Source: Hyphomonadaceae bacterium UBA5336
GTDB taxonomy: Bacteria; Pseudomonadota; Alphaproteobacteria; Caulobacterales; Hyphomonadaceae
NCBI GenBank assembly: GCA_002408125.1
Contig: DHQO01000031.1
Location: forward strand, 1-64,000
Direction: 5' to 3'
DNA: 64,000 nucleotides
Part shown: one piece after another, positions 8,645-17,395 of the stretch
Layout: every line of letters starts with the position of its first letter
Position numbering within the stretch: position 1 is the first letter of the stretch
Position numbers and translations under genes: made by a program
The notes under the pieces: model-generated
Database searches by the model: none
What the model saw: only the letters and a program-made list of their open reading frames with translations
What the model was told of the DNA's origin: nothing

Positions 8645-8935
8645 CTATTCGATCATGTTGAGATACTGGATGTCCGGCGCGCCGGCGAGGCAAGCCCCGA
8701 TCTTGGGCGCTGCGGCGAGATAGTATTCGGACTCGCCATGCCCCTTGAGAGCCTCCTCGGAAGCATAGTGCTCCAGGAAATAGTAGATCGCCGGATCGGT
8801 CTTCGACTGGAACAGCTGATAGAACAACGTACCGGGCTCATTGGCCTTCGTCTTCGCCATCAGGTCCTTGGCAGCCTGCTGGAAATCCTCGTGCTTGCCG
8901 TCTGCGATTTTCAGCGTAACCACAACACCGATCAT
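8645..8935 (-). CDS. Antibiotic biosynthesis monooxygenase (ABM/YgiN-like) domain protein
   Basis: A 96-residue single-domain protein of the dimeric alpha+beta barrel ABM family, with the typical ADGKHEDFQQAAKDLMAKTKANEPGT and YYFLEHYASEEALKGH patterns. Such proteins act as small cofactorless quinol monooxygenases or as stress proteins of unknown substrate. A strong ribosome-binding site (AGGAGG seven bases before the ATG at 8935) supports the start. It lies upstream of the GPH transporter gene in the same direction and is divergent from the phosphodiesterase gene; the 188-bp spacer between them must hold both promoters, none of which I can place confidently. Confidence 0.85.
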   Translation of the reverse strand: MIGVVVTLKIADGKHEDFQQAAKDLMAKTKANEPGTLFYQLFQSKTDPAIYYFLEHYASEEALKGHGESEYYLAAAPKIGACLAGAPDIQYLNMIE

Positions 8936-9123
8936 GTTTTCCTCCTGGATCTTGTTTTGCCGATTACCTTATGGGCCTTAATGCGCGCGGCAAGGCTCAC
9001 GCCGGGGCAGTCTGCCAGGCTATTGCTACGGACTGCCGAATTTTCAGTCCAATCACGGTTCGCGGCGGATCGGCGCCCCCGGCACTGGTGCAGTTGTCAC
9101 AGTTCAGGTCTAACAGGCGGGCC

Positions 9124-10389
9124 ATGCGATTCCTCTCCAGTCTTCCCCTTCTCGGTACCATGCTGGCCATTGCGGCATGCACCACACCCCCAATCGAACC
9201 CGCCTCTACCGCGCCGACCACTGAAACCGCCGAGATGGCGGCGGAGGTCGGCACGCGGACCATTCTGATTTCGATCGACGGCTTCCGCGCCGACTATCTT
9301 GACCGCGGCGCGACACCCACCATGAGCACGCTGGCCAGTGGCGGGGTGCGCGGAGCGATGCGCCCGTCCTTCCCGTCCAAGACCTTCCCGAACCACTATT
9401 CCATCATCACCGGCCTGACGCCGGACCATAACGGCATGATCAACAATACGATGGAAGATCCCGGCAAACCGGGCATCCTGTTCAAGATTTCCGACATGTT
9501 CGTGGCCTCCGATCCCGACTGGTGGGAACAGGGCATCCCGCTCTGGGTCTCCGCCGAGCAGCAGGGCGTGCCGACCGCGACCATGTTCTGGCCGGGCTCG
9601 GACCATGTCATCCACGGCACGCACCCCTCCCTGACCATCCCCTTCGACCAGCGACTGCCGGACTTTGCCCGCGTCGACATTCTGCTCTCCTGGCTCGATA
9701 CGCCGGAAGAGACGCGGCCGGAATTCCTGACGCTCTATTTCGATATCGTCGACACGGCCGGCCATATGTACGGCCCGGAAAGTCCGAAGACCGTTTCAGC
9801 CACAGCGCAGGTGGATGCCGCCATCGCCCGCCTGCGGGACGGGCTGGAGGCGCGCGGCCTGCTCGAGACGACCAATATCGTGATCGTCGCCGACCATGGC
9901 ATGGCCGAAGTGGCCGATGACCGGATCATCTCGCTGGAGGAAAAGGTCTCCATCAATGCCATGCATGTCGTCTGGACCGGCGCCTTTGCCGGGCTCTCGC
10001 CCCAGCCAGGCCATGAGGAAGAGATCGAGGTGGCCCTGCTCGGGCGCTCCGATCATGGCGAGTGCTGGCGCAAGGAAGAGCTACCCGCGCGTTTTGCCTA
10101 TGGCGAGAACCCGCGTGTGCCGGAGATCATCTGCCTTGCCGACACTGGCTGGCGTTATGAGACCGGCATGATGCGGGTCTGGCGCGGTTCGGGCGGTGAT
10201 CATGGCTATGATCCCGATGACCCCGTGATGCGGGCGATCTTCATCGCCAATGGTCCGGCCTTCCGCACCGGCGTGACGCTTGAGCCCTTCGACAATGTCT
10301 CGGTCTACCCGCTGCTCGCGCGCCTGATCGGTGTCGAACCCGTGGCCAATGATGGCGATATTGGCGATGTCGAGGCCGCGCTGAACTAG
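9124..10389 (+). CDS. Lipoprotein type I phosphodiesterase/nucleotide pyrophosphatase (NPP family)
   Basis: A 421-residue alkaline-phosphatase-superfamily enzyme. A lipoprotein signal ends in IAAC with the lipidated cysteine at C19. The metal and catalytic residues of the ectonucleotide pyrophosphatase family are visible: D52 in ISIDGFRADY, nucleophile T87 in PSFPSKTFPNHYS, DxxxH in DIVDTAGHMYGPES, DH in VADHGM and the late H in GGDHGYDP. It should hydrolyse nucleotide or phosphodiester substrates in the periplasm or at the outer membrane. I chose ATG at 9124 because the signal peptide begins there; the frame is open further upstream without a recognisable start signal. It converges on the RidA gene. 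Confidence 0.9.
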   Translation: MRFLSSLPLLGTMLAIAACTTPPIEPASTAPTTETAEMAAEVGTRTILISIDGFRADYLDRGATPTMSTLASGGVRGAMRPSFPSKTFPNHYSIITGLTPDHNGMINNTMEDPGKPGILFKISDMFVASDPDWWEQGIPLWVSAEQQGVPTATMFWPGSDHVIHGTHPSLTIPFDQRLPDFARVDILLSWLDTPEETRPEFLTLYFDIVDTAGHMYGPESPKTVSATAQVDAAIARLRDGLEARGLLETTNIVIVADHGMAEVADDRIISLEEKVSINAMHVVWTGAFAGLSPQPGHEEEIEVALLGRSDHGECWRKEELPARFAYGENPRVPEIICLADTGWRYETGMMRVWRGSGGDHGYDPDDPVMRAIFIANGPAFRTGVTLEPFDNVSVYPLLARLIGVEPVANDGDIGDVEAALN

Positions 10390-10395
10390 GCTGGC

Positions 10396-10782
10396 TCAGC
10401 CACGGAAGGCGGTCACCTCTAGCTCGAAGCGCATTTCCTCGACCATCATGTCGGCGAGGATCATGGTGGCGGCAGGGCGCACTACCGCCATACGAGCGCC
10501 GATGATCGGTTTGGCCGGCGCGACATCGTCCCGGTCGCGGAAGATGTAATGCACGCGCGCAATATGCTCCGGTGCGAAGCCCGCCTCGGCGAGGACGTGC
10601 TCCATGGTATCGAAACAGTTGGAGACCTGGGTTTCCATATCCGGCGGCAGCACCATTCGGGCATAGTCATAGCCGGTGATGCCGGAGACAAAACACCAGT
10701 CGCCCTGTACCACCGCGCGCGAATAGGAGAGCTCCGCCTCGAAGCTCGACCCGGTGGTGATCAGTCTGCGCGGGGAGGTCAT
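10396..10782 (-). CDS. RidA/YjgF-family protein
   Basis: A 128-residue protein of the RidA (YjgF/YER057c/UK114) family. Conserved elements include the WCFVSGITGYD strand and the arginine of RPAATMILADMM, which in RidA binds the carboxylate of the 2-aminoacrylate-derived imine. Canonical RidA members deaminate reactive enamines/imines; other subfamilies lack this activity, and the substitutions around the pocket (VVRPAATMI) do not settle which this is. Its ATG overlaps the stop of the upstream secreted-protein gene in an ATGA junction, so the two are translated together. The 3' end converges on the phosphodiesterase gene with 6 bp between them. Confidence 0.82.
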   Translation of the reverse strand: MTSPRRLITTGSSFEAELSYSRAVVQGDWCFVSGITGYDYARMVLPPDMETQVSNCFDTMEHVLAEAGFAPEHIARVHYIFRDRDDVAPAKPIIGARMAVVRPAATMILADMMVEEMRFELEVTAFRG

Positions 10783-11333
10783 GCCGGGTCTGCCGCCTCG
10801 CCTTCAGGCTCATCAGCGCTCTCTTCGGCGGGCGAATAGATGCCGGTGAACCAGTCCATCCACTCGCCGGTCTCGGCGTTCAGCTCGTGGAAGATCTGCG
10901 TAACCGTGCCGTCCTCATTGGCGACCCAGCGCCCGCGGAAGGGCGCGACGCGGCCATTGCGGTAGGCGATCTCGCCCTCCAGCACCATGTCGCCATTGCC
11001 ATCCAGGCCGCCTTCATAGTCGATGGTCGCGCCGGGGCTGACCCAGATCTGGCGCCACTTCTGGATGCCAGGATCGTAGAAATTGTAGCTCTGGCCGGTC
11101 GTGCCCTGCACCGAGGTCCAACTCTCGACAAGGAGGCACCCGGCCTCTTCCTTGCGGATCAGATTGTGCCCGGCCGGCGTGCCATCACTGGAGGTGACCG
11201 ACCATGTGCCGAGCCAGAAATCAAAATCGGTATAGGGTGCCTCGCTACAGGGTGCCGGAGCCTCCTGAGCCAAGGCCGGGGTAAGCGGCCAGGCCAGCAG
11301 GCCGCAGATCAGGGTCATTGCGCGCAGTTTCAT
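10779..11333 (-). CDS. Secreted protein with DUF1579-like WLGTW motif
   Basis: A 184-residue protein with a cleavable signal peptide (MKLRAMTLICGLLAWPLTPALAQ) and a mature part containing FDFWLGTWSVTSSDG near its start, resembling DUF1579/lipocalin-like beta-barrel proteins of unknown function. The C-terminal 20 residues are acidic and low-complexity. ATG at 11333 was chosen because GGAGG lies nine bases upstream and because the signal peptide begins there. It overlaps the RidA gene by 4 bp. No function can be assigned. Confidence 0.7.
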   Translation of the reverse strand: MKLRAMTLICGLLAWPLTPALAQEAPAPCSEAPYTDFDFWLGTWSVTSSDGTPAGHNLIRKEEAGCLLVESWTSVQGTTGQSYNFYDPGIQKWRQIWVSPGATIDYEGGLDGNGDMVLEGEIAYRNGRVAPFRGRWVANEDGTVTQIFHELNAETGEWMDWFTGIYSPAEESADEPEGEAADPA

Positions 11334-11352
11334 TATGGTACCTCCAGACATG

Positions 11353-11385
11353 AAAACCGCCCGCATCCAAATTGGATGCAGGCGG
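11353..11385 (-). terminator. Rho-independent terminator of the acyl-CoA dehydrogenase operon
   Basis: On the minus strand a GC-rich stem with arms CCGCC-x-GCATCCAA and TTGGATGC-x-GGCGG (13 pairs with one mismatch) is followed directly by TTTT. It lies 30 bp past the stop of the acyl-CoA dehydrogenase gene ending at 11415 and before the start of the next leftward gene. Confidence 0.75.
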
Positions 11386-11414
11386 CCATGAAGGTCAATT
11401 CAAAAGGCTGGTGA

Positions 11415-12572
11415 CTATTCTGCCGCCACCGGCACCGCATCGGCGGTAAGATCGGTGTAGCGCTTCATGTGGAAGTCGACGCCGCCGAACTCGGATTCGA
11501 TCATGGTCAGGCGCTTGAAATAGTGGCCGACGGCCAGCTCTTCGGTCATGCCCATGCCGCCATGGATCTGGATTGCGTTCTGGCCGACAAAGCGCGCGCC
11601 CTGGCCGATGCGCACCTTGGCCGCCGAGACGGCCTTCTTGCGCTCGGTCGCCGGCTCATCGAGCTTCAGCGTCGCCATATAGGTCATGGAGATGGACTGC
11701 TCATGCTCCATGAACATGTCCACCATGCGGTGCTGGAGCACCTGGAACTTGCCGATCGGCACGCCGAACTGCTTGCGGGTGCGCGAATACTCCACGGTCT
11801 GGGCATGGGCGACGCCCATCGCGCCGCAGGCCTCAGCACAGAGGGCCGCGGTGGCCTCGTCATTGACCAGTTCGATCAGCGGCAGACCGCCATCCAGCTC
11901 GCCGATCAGATGCTCTGCGCCCAGCGCGACATTCTCGAAATAGACCTCCGAGGCACGCCGGCCATCCACTGTGGGATAATCGCGCGTCGTGACGCCATCA
12001 GCATCTTTGGCCACGCAGAAGACCGACACGCCCGATGTATCACGCCGGCTGCCGGCCGTGCGGGCGGTGACAACGAAATGGGTCGCCCATGGCGCGCCGA
12101 TGACCACGGATTTGTGGCCATTGAGCACAAAGCCCGAGCCATCCTTGCGCGCGGTGGTTTCCAGGTCGGCCGGGTTGTAGCGGCCTTTCGGCTCGGCCCA
12201 GGCATAGGCGAAGACCTGCTCGCCGGACATGATGCCGGCCAGGTGCTCTTCCTTGTGCGCGGCGCTGCCGGCATGCTTGAAGAAGCCGCCGCCGCAGACG
12301 ACCGACGGCACGAAGGGCTCGATGACGAGGCCCTTGCCGAACTCTTCCATGACGACCATGGAATCGACCGGGCCGCCGCCCAGGCCGCCATCCTCCTCGC
12401 TGAACGGGGCCATGAGCAGGCCGAGCTCAGCAAATTGGGCCCACATTTCCGGCCTCCAACCGGCCTCGGAGGCGACCACGCCGCGGCGGGTGTCGAAATC
12501 ATACTGTTCGCGGATCAGCCGGGCGAGGCTGTCGCGGATCATGCTCTGTTCTTCGGTGAAATTGAAATCCAT
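11415..12572 (-). CDS. Acyl-CoA dehydrogenase family protein (385 aa)
   Basis: A flavin-dependent acyl-CoA dehydrogenase that should introduce an alpha,beta double bond into an acyl-CoA. It has the N-terminal helical domain beginning MDFNFTEEQSMIRDSLARL, the middle beta domain (residues about 120-220) and the C-terminal helical domain with YSRTRKQFGVPIGKFQ and IQIHGGMGMTEE. The MCAD-type catalytic glutamate position of the C-terminal motif is not acidic here; a glutamate in VNDEATAAL could take the alternative (IVD-like) position. It is the third gene of an operon with another dehydrogenase and a lipoprotein, 39 bp after the latter. Such neighbouring pairs may form alpha2beta2 enzymes, as in steroid side-chain degradation; that is inference. 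Confidence 0.88.
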   Translation of the reverse strand: MDFNFTEEQSMIRDSLARLIREQYDFDTRRGVVASEAGWRPEMWAQFAELGLLMAPFSEEDGGLGGGPVDSMVVMEEFGKGLVIEPFVPSVVCGGGFFKHAGSAAHKEEHLAGIMSGEQVFAYAWAEPKGRYNPADLETTARKDGSGFVLNGHKSVVIGAPWATHFVVTARTAGSRRDTSGVSVFCVAKDADGVTTRDYPTVDGRRASEVYFENVALGAEHLIGELDGGLPLIELVNDEATAALCAEACGAMGVAHAQTVEYSRTRKQFGVPIGKFQVLQHRMVDMFMEHEQSISMTYMATLKLDEPATERKKAVSAAKVRIGQGARFVGQNAIQIHGGMGMTEELAVGHYFKRLTMIESEFGGVDFHMKRYTDLTADAVPVAAE

Positions 12573-12611
12573 CTTGTGTCACTCCCACGAGGTGTTCTTG
12601 TCAGCCAGGCC

Positions 12612-13304
12612 CTACTCCACCAGCGCGGCACAATTGCCGAGCGCGCTGGCATGGTGGAGAGACAGGGGTTTGGCGGCTTCTGTCATGGCAACGCCGACGA
12701 CAACCGATGGCGGGCCTTCAGCCCATTCCACCTTCACGGTCGTGTCGTATTCCTTCGCAACCGAGACGGTCTCGGATTCCGCAGCCTCTTCGCCGCCCCA
12801 GTACACCACATACTTGCGCAGACTGATATCGCCGAGCCCGTTGATGTTGGACTGGCCGTCCTTGCCCACTGTCACCGACACACCCAGACCGGGCAGGTCG
12901 AGCACCTCGCCGGGCGCCATCTCCTTCAGGCTGGCAATGGCCTCACGTTCGGCTGCATCGGGGAGAGGGTCCTCGCTGCAAGTGTAGTAGACGATGCCGC
13001 TGTATTCCACGCCATAGGCCGCGGCAGGATCCTCGTCCTCCAGGGCGTATTCGGCATAATCTGGATCGTAGAAGATCGTGAAATCCGGTCCGCGGGCGAC
13101 CACGATGTTCATGAAGCGGGAGTCGTAGCCGCCGCCGACATCCATCCAGTTCACGGTCGTGCCAGGCATGAGGCCGCCATAGGACAGGTCCACGGGCGCT
13201 TCGGGTTCTTCAGCGCGCGCTACCTCGCCGGTGCTTGCACACCCGGCCAGGGTCGCCGCAAGCAGGATGCTGGCGACGGTCAGGGAAAACAATGTCCGGG
13301 CCAT
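12612..13304 (-). CDS. Hypothetical lipoprotein
   Basis: A 230-residue protein with a lipoprotein signal (LLAATLAGC, lipidated cysteine about residue 22) and an acidic mature part rich in Gly, Asp and Glu with no family I recognise. Recognisable pieces are a GGYDSRFMNIVVARGPDFTIFYDP segment and two widely spaced cysteines in the mature chain that might form a disulfide. It begins 4 bp after the stop of the 398-residue acyl-CoA dehydrogenase gene and 39 bp before the other, so it is part of their operon, although a surface lipoprotein is an unexpected partner for cytosolic dehydrogenases. Confidence 0.7.
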   Translation of the reverse strand: MARTLFSLTVASILLAATLAGCASTGEVARAEEPEAPVDLSYGGLMPGTTVNWMDVGGGYDSRFMNIVVARGPDFTIFYDPDYAEYALEDEDPAAAYGVEYSGIVYYTCSEDPLPDAAEREAIASLKEMAPGEVLDLPGLGVSVTVGKDGQSNINGLGDISLRKYVVYWGGEEAAESETVSVAKEYDTTVKVEWAEGPPSVVVGVAMTEAAKPLSLHHASALGNCAALVE

Positions 13305-13308
13305 GCGC

Positions 13309-14505
<1,197 letters not shown>

Positions 14506-14627
14506 GGGGCGTCCTCGGGTGTTGTTTCCTCTGCCTGCACACTATACGAAAGCGCGCGAGTCACAAGGTGACGCGCACGTAAACGTCAACGTGCCGCACG
14601 ACCCTACGTCAAGCTGTCATGGTGTAT

Positions 14628-15632
14628 TCAGCCCTGGGATGCAGGCTGGGCAATGAAGGGCGCACAGGCGGTCCGCATGATGCCGATGGCTGTCGCAGAG
14701 CCGAGCCCGCCACCGGTCTGGAAACGGAATTCCACCAGCGGAGACAGATCCAGCCGTTCCAGCGCAGCCTGGTGCGCCGGGCGCCCGGTGGCATGGGCAG
14801 CGACCACATGATCGATGGAGCGGTGGGAAATGGCATGCACGACGCCGGCGGCGATCGTGGTGGCGAACCCGTCAAGCAGCACCGGTACGCCCTGGAGGCG
14901 CGCGGCGATGATGGCACCAGCGCACGCCGCGATCTCGCGTCCGCCGAGCCGGGCGAGCGCCGCCAGCGGATCTTCGATATGCCCGCGATTGAGCGTCAGC
15001 GCCTCATCGACCAGCGCCGCGCGCTTCTTCGTCATGTCCGACGGCGTTCCCGAGCCCGGGCGCACCCAGTATTCCGGTGCCCCGCCATAGAGCGCGCAGG
15101 CCACAGCCGCGGCCGCCGTTCCGATCCCGGCTCCGATCACGCCGAGCGCCAGCAGGTCGCAGCCGCCTTCCAGGGCCTCGAAGCCATATGCCATCGTCGC
15201 CACGCACTCGCGTTCGGTCATCGCCGGTTCCATGGCGATATTGCCGGTCGGTTTTTCAATCGCCAGCTCGAACACGCGCACATTGGCACCGGCCTGGGTG
15301 GCGATGGCCGACAAGGGCGCGGTGCCGCTCTTCAGCGCCTCGATCTGGGCGCGTGTGTCAGTGTCTTTCGACAGCGAAACACCCTCGCTACGCAGGCCAT
15401 GCGCGCCGGCGAACATGGCCAGCGTGGCGTTCTCGATACGCGGTGGATAGCGGCGCTGCCACTCAGCCAGCCAGACCGCACTTTCGCCGAGCCGTCCGAA
15501 ATCGCCCTCCCGGCCCATGCCGAGCAGCGCCTGGCGTACCAGTTCGCCCTTGCTGACATCCCGTTCGGCCGCCTGCAGGATCAGGGCGCGCACGTCTTCA
15601 AATGGACTGTCGGACGGTTCGATGGGGATCAC
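14628..15632 (-). CDS. CobT-like phosphoribosyltransferase, catalytically divergent
   Basis: A 334-residue homologue of nicotinate-nucleotide:dimethylbenzimidazole phosphoribosyltransferase (CobT), which activates the lower ligand of cobalamin. Family landmarks are FGRLGESAVWLAEWQ, MFAGAHGLRSEGVS, a glycine-rich GVIGAGIGTAAAA segment, DGFATTIAAGVVHA and HRSIDHVVAAHATGRPAHQ near the end. In the usual enzyme the glycine-rich segment reads GEMGIGNTT and the C-terminal motif LGEGSGA; both glutamates, known to matter for catalysis in Salmonella CobT, are missing here (V and G). Translation seems to begin at GTG 15632. Whether it still activates a benzimidazole is open; the B12-linked methylmalonyl-CoA epimerase elsewhere in the window suggests the organism uses B12. 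Confidence 0.72.
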   Translation of the reverse strand: MIPIEPSDSPFEDVRALILQAAERDVSKGELVRQALLGMGREGDFGRLGESAVWLAEWQRRYPPRIENATLAMFAGAHGLRSEGVSLSKDTDTRAQIEALKSGTAPLSAIATQAGANVRVFELAIEKPTGNIAMEPAMTERECVATMAYGFEALEGGCDLLALGVIGAGIGTAAAAVACALYGGAPEYWVRPGSGTPSDMTKKRAALVDEALTLNRGHIEDPLAALARLGGREIAACAGAIIAARLQGVPVLLDGFATTIAAGVVHAISHRSIDHVVAAHATGRPAHQAALERLDLSPLVEFRFQTGGGLGSATAIGIMRTACAPFIAQPASQG

Positions 15633-15726
15633 GGCGGACAGCTTTCCTTTCTGCGGCGGGGCGCGGAGCTATATTGCCCTGCCTCCCGCCAGAGGGATAG
15701 ATGCTTGTTCAAGTCACACGATGGCA

Positions 15727-15741
15727 TTGACTGCAAGTCAA
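15727..15741. promoter_or_regulatory. Perfect 15-bp palindrome upstream of the DUF1289 gene
   Basis: TTGACT-GCA-AGTCAA, two perfect 6-bp arms around 3 bases, 48 bp before the DUF1289 start in the divergent spacer with the cobT-like gene. It could be an operator or overlap a -35 element (TTGACT). The regulator is unknown, and chance occurrence is possible. Confidence 0.3.
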
Positions 15742-15789
15742 TGCTCCTGCTCGTTGTGGAGGATATTCGACGATTCACACGGCAGTTTA

Positions 15790-15996
15790 ATGACATCCGA
15801 CCCAATCATTTCACCCTGTATCAAGGTCTGTGCTGTAGACGGACAGTCGGGATGTTGTCTCGGCTGCGGTCGGACACTGCCGGAAATCGCCCGTTGGGCG
15901 AGTATGCAGCCGGCCGAACGCCGGGCTATAATGGATGGATTGCCCAGGCGCATGGAAGCGCTGAAAGCGGCAGGCAAGTTGGGAGTGGGTGCGTGA
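15790..15996 (+). CDS. DUF1289 (YdhL-like) small cysteine-rich protein
   Basis: A 68-residue protein with the DUF1289 signature: SPCIKVCAVDGQSGCCLGCGRTLPEIARW, with six cysteines in a pattern that suggests metal or Fe-S binding, then a helical ARWASMQPAERRAIMDGLPRRM tail. Its biochemical role is unknown. The ATG at 15790 begins just before the conserved region. Its stop overlaps the next gene's GTG start in a GTGA junction, so the two are translationally coupled. It is too short to stand out from surrounding open frames and was found by its motif. Confidence 0.85.
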   Translation: MTSDPIISPCIKVCAVDGQSGCCLGCGRTLPEIARWASMQPAERRAIMDGLPRRMEALKAAGKLGVGA

Positions 15997-16523
15997 AACT
16001 CTACGAACTCGTCGTGGTTGCAGCCGTCGCCGGAGCATCCTGCTTTGGGGCCGCGCTGTATCTTGCGCCGAAGATGGAGCAAGAGGCCCCGGCGCCCGCC
16101 ACGACCAGCATCCCGCATGAAAGCCAGGCCCAGGAGCTCCAGCCGCGCCTGTCGGCGAATTCCGTCCAGCTGCGCCGGGAGAATGACGGTCACTACTGGG
16201 CCAATGCCAATGTCGACGGCACATTCGTGCGCTTCATGATCGATACCGGCGCCTCCACCGTGGCGCTGACCGAGCGCGATGCGCGCCGCATGGGCCTGGA
16301 CCCGGAAACGCTGGTCTTCGACTGGAAGGTCCGCACAGCCGGCGGCGAGGTGCAGGGCGCCTCGGTCCTGCTCGGCTCGATCCAGATCGGGCGGATCGAG
16401 GTCAAGAATGTCGAAGCCATGGTACTGCGCGACGGGCTGGAGCAGTCGCTGCTCGGCATGTCCTTCCTCTCGCAAATGGAAAGCTACGAGTTCCGCCGCT
16501 CCAGCCTGATCCTCAGGCAGTAA
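15993..16523 (+). CDS. Membrane-anchored retropepsin-like aspartic protease (TIGR02281 type)
   Basis: A 176-residue protein with an N-terminal membrane anchor (residues about 4-25, VVVAAVAGASCFGAALYLAP) and a single retropepsin-like domain. The active-site motif is FMIDTGASTVALTERDARRMGL, followed by a flap region and the second signature LLGMSFLSQMESYEF. This is the clan AA aspartic protease family seen throughout alphaproteobacteria and proposed to act as a dimer on the periplasmic side; its substrates are not established. The GTG start at 15993 overlaps the DUF1289 stop. The last 11 bp overlap the 3' end of the convergent TauE gene. Confidence 0.88.
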   Translation: MKLYELVVVAAVAGASCFGAALYLAPKMEQEAPAPATTSIPHESQAQELQPRLSANSVQLRRENDGHYWANANVDGTFVRFMIDTGASTVALTERDARRMGLDPETLVFDWKVRTAGGEVQGASVLLGSIQIGRIEVKNVEAMVLRDGLEQSLLGMSFLSQMESYEFRRSSLILRQ

Positions 16524-17337
16524 ACGAGTCCAGCAGCATCTTCGTGCCCACCAAGGCGAGCAGCACGCCGAACATCTTTCGCAGGAGTGCCGGGTTCAGC
16601 TTGTGAGCCAGCGAGGCGCCCACCGGCGCCATGGTGACGGTGAACACCGAAATCAGCGCGAAGGCCGGCAGGTTCACAAAACCGAGGCTGCCCGGCGGCA
16701 GGCCCTCGCGGCCCCACCCGGTGAACACCGCCGCAACCGCTGCCGGCGCGCCGATGGCGATCCCGAAGCCGGCCGCGGTGGCCACAGCCTGGTGGATAGA
16801 CCGCCCGCACACGGTCATCAGCGACACCCCGAACGTGCCCCCGCCAATGCCCATCAGGGCCGAGAGGGCACCGATCAGACCGCCAAGCCCGGCCCGCCCC
16901 GCCCCGCCCGGCAGGTCGTCGGCCAGTTTCCAGGTCGGCCGCCCGAAGAAAAGCTGCGCCGCCAAAATGAAAGCCATCGCGCCGAACAGGATGGTCAGTC
17001 CTCGGCCCGGGATATAGCCGGCCAGCACCATGCCCGAGATCGCGCCGAGCACGATCCACGGCGTCCAGCTCTTTACCACCTGCCAGTCCACCGCGCCGCG
17101 CTTGTTGTGCGCCATGACAGAGCGCGCGGAGGTCACAATGATGGTCGCCAGCGAGGTCGCCACCGCCACATGCATGGCAGTCTCTTCAAAGCCAATGGCC
17201 GTGAGCATGAAGAACAGGACCGGGACGATCACCGCCCCGCCGCCAATGCCGAACAGCCCGGCGGCCAGGCCCGCCGCCAACCCGGCGGCCATCAGGCCGA
17301 TCAGCAGCGGCCAGTTCTCGATCAGAAACTCAGTCAT
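16513..17337 (-). CDS. Sulfite exporter TauE/SafE family permease
   Basis: A 274-residue inner-membrane protein with about eight hydrophobic segments arranged as two related halves. Each half starts with the family's glycine-rich motif: GLFGIGGGAVIVPVL near residue 27 and LMGIGGGTFGVSLM in the second half. TauE/SafE proteins are anion exporters or importers linked to sulfite, sulfoacetate or other organosulfur compounds; the substrate is unknown as no sulfur gene is adjacent. Its 3' end overlaps the aspartic protease gene by 11 bp in a tail-to-tail arrangement. Confidence 0.88.
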   Translation of the reverse strand: MTEFLIENWPLLIGLMAAGLAAGLAAGLFGIGGGAVIVPVLFFMLTAIGFEETAMHVAVATSLATIIVTSARSVMAHNKRGAVDWQVVKSWTPWIVLGAISGMVLAGYIPGRGLTILFGAMAFILAAQLFFGRPTWKLADDLPGGAGRAGLGGLIGALSALMGIGGGTFGVSLMTVCGRSIHQAVATAAGFGIAIGAPAAVAAVFTGWGREGLPPGSLGFVNLPAFALISVFTVTMAPVGASLAHKLNPALLRKMFGVLLALVGTKMLLDSFTA

Positions 17338-17395
17338 GCATGCCCGTTAAGCAGGTTCTGCTCCTGCGGCCAGACATTTCCCCTGCCGGACACGC

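Noticed and set aside
15727..15741. FNR/FixK-type site (TTGAC-N-GTCAA) reading of the palindrome
   Set aside because: The half-sites are separated by 5 rather than 4 bases, giving the wrong centre for FNR/CRP-family operators; kept only as an unassigned palindrome.
14619..15992. Long plus-strand frame joined in frame to the aspartic protease gene
   Set aside because: The upstream part is the reverse shadow of the cobT-like gene; the real protein begins at the GTG at 15993, which overlaps the DUF1289 stop.
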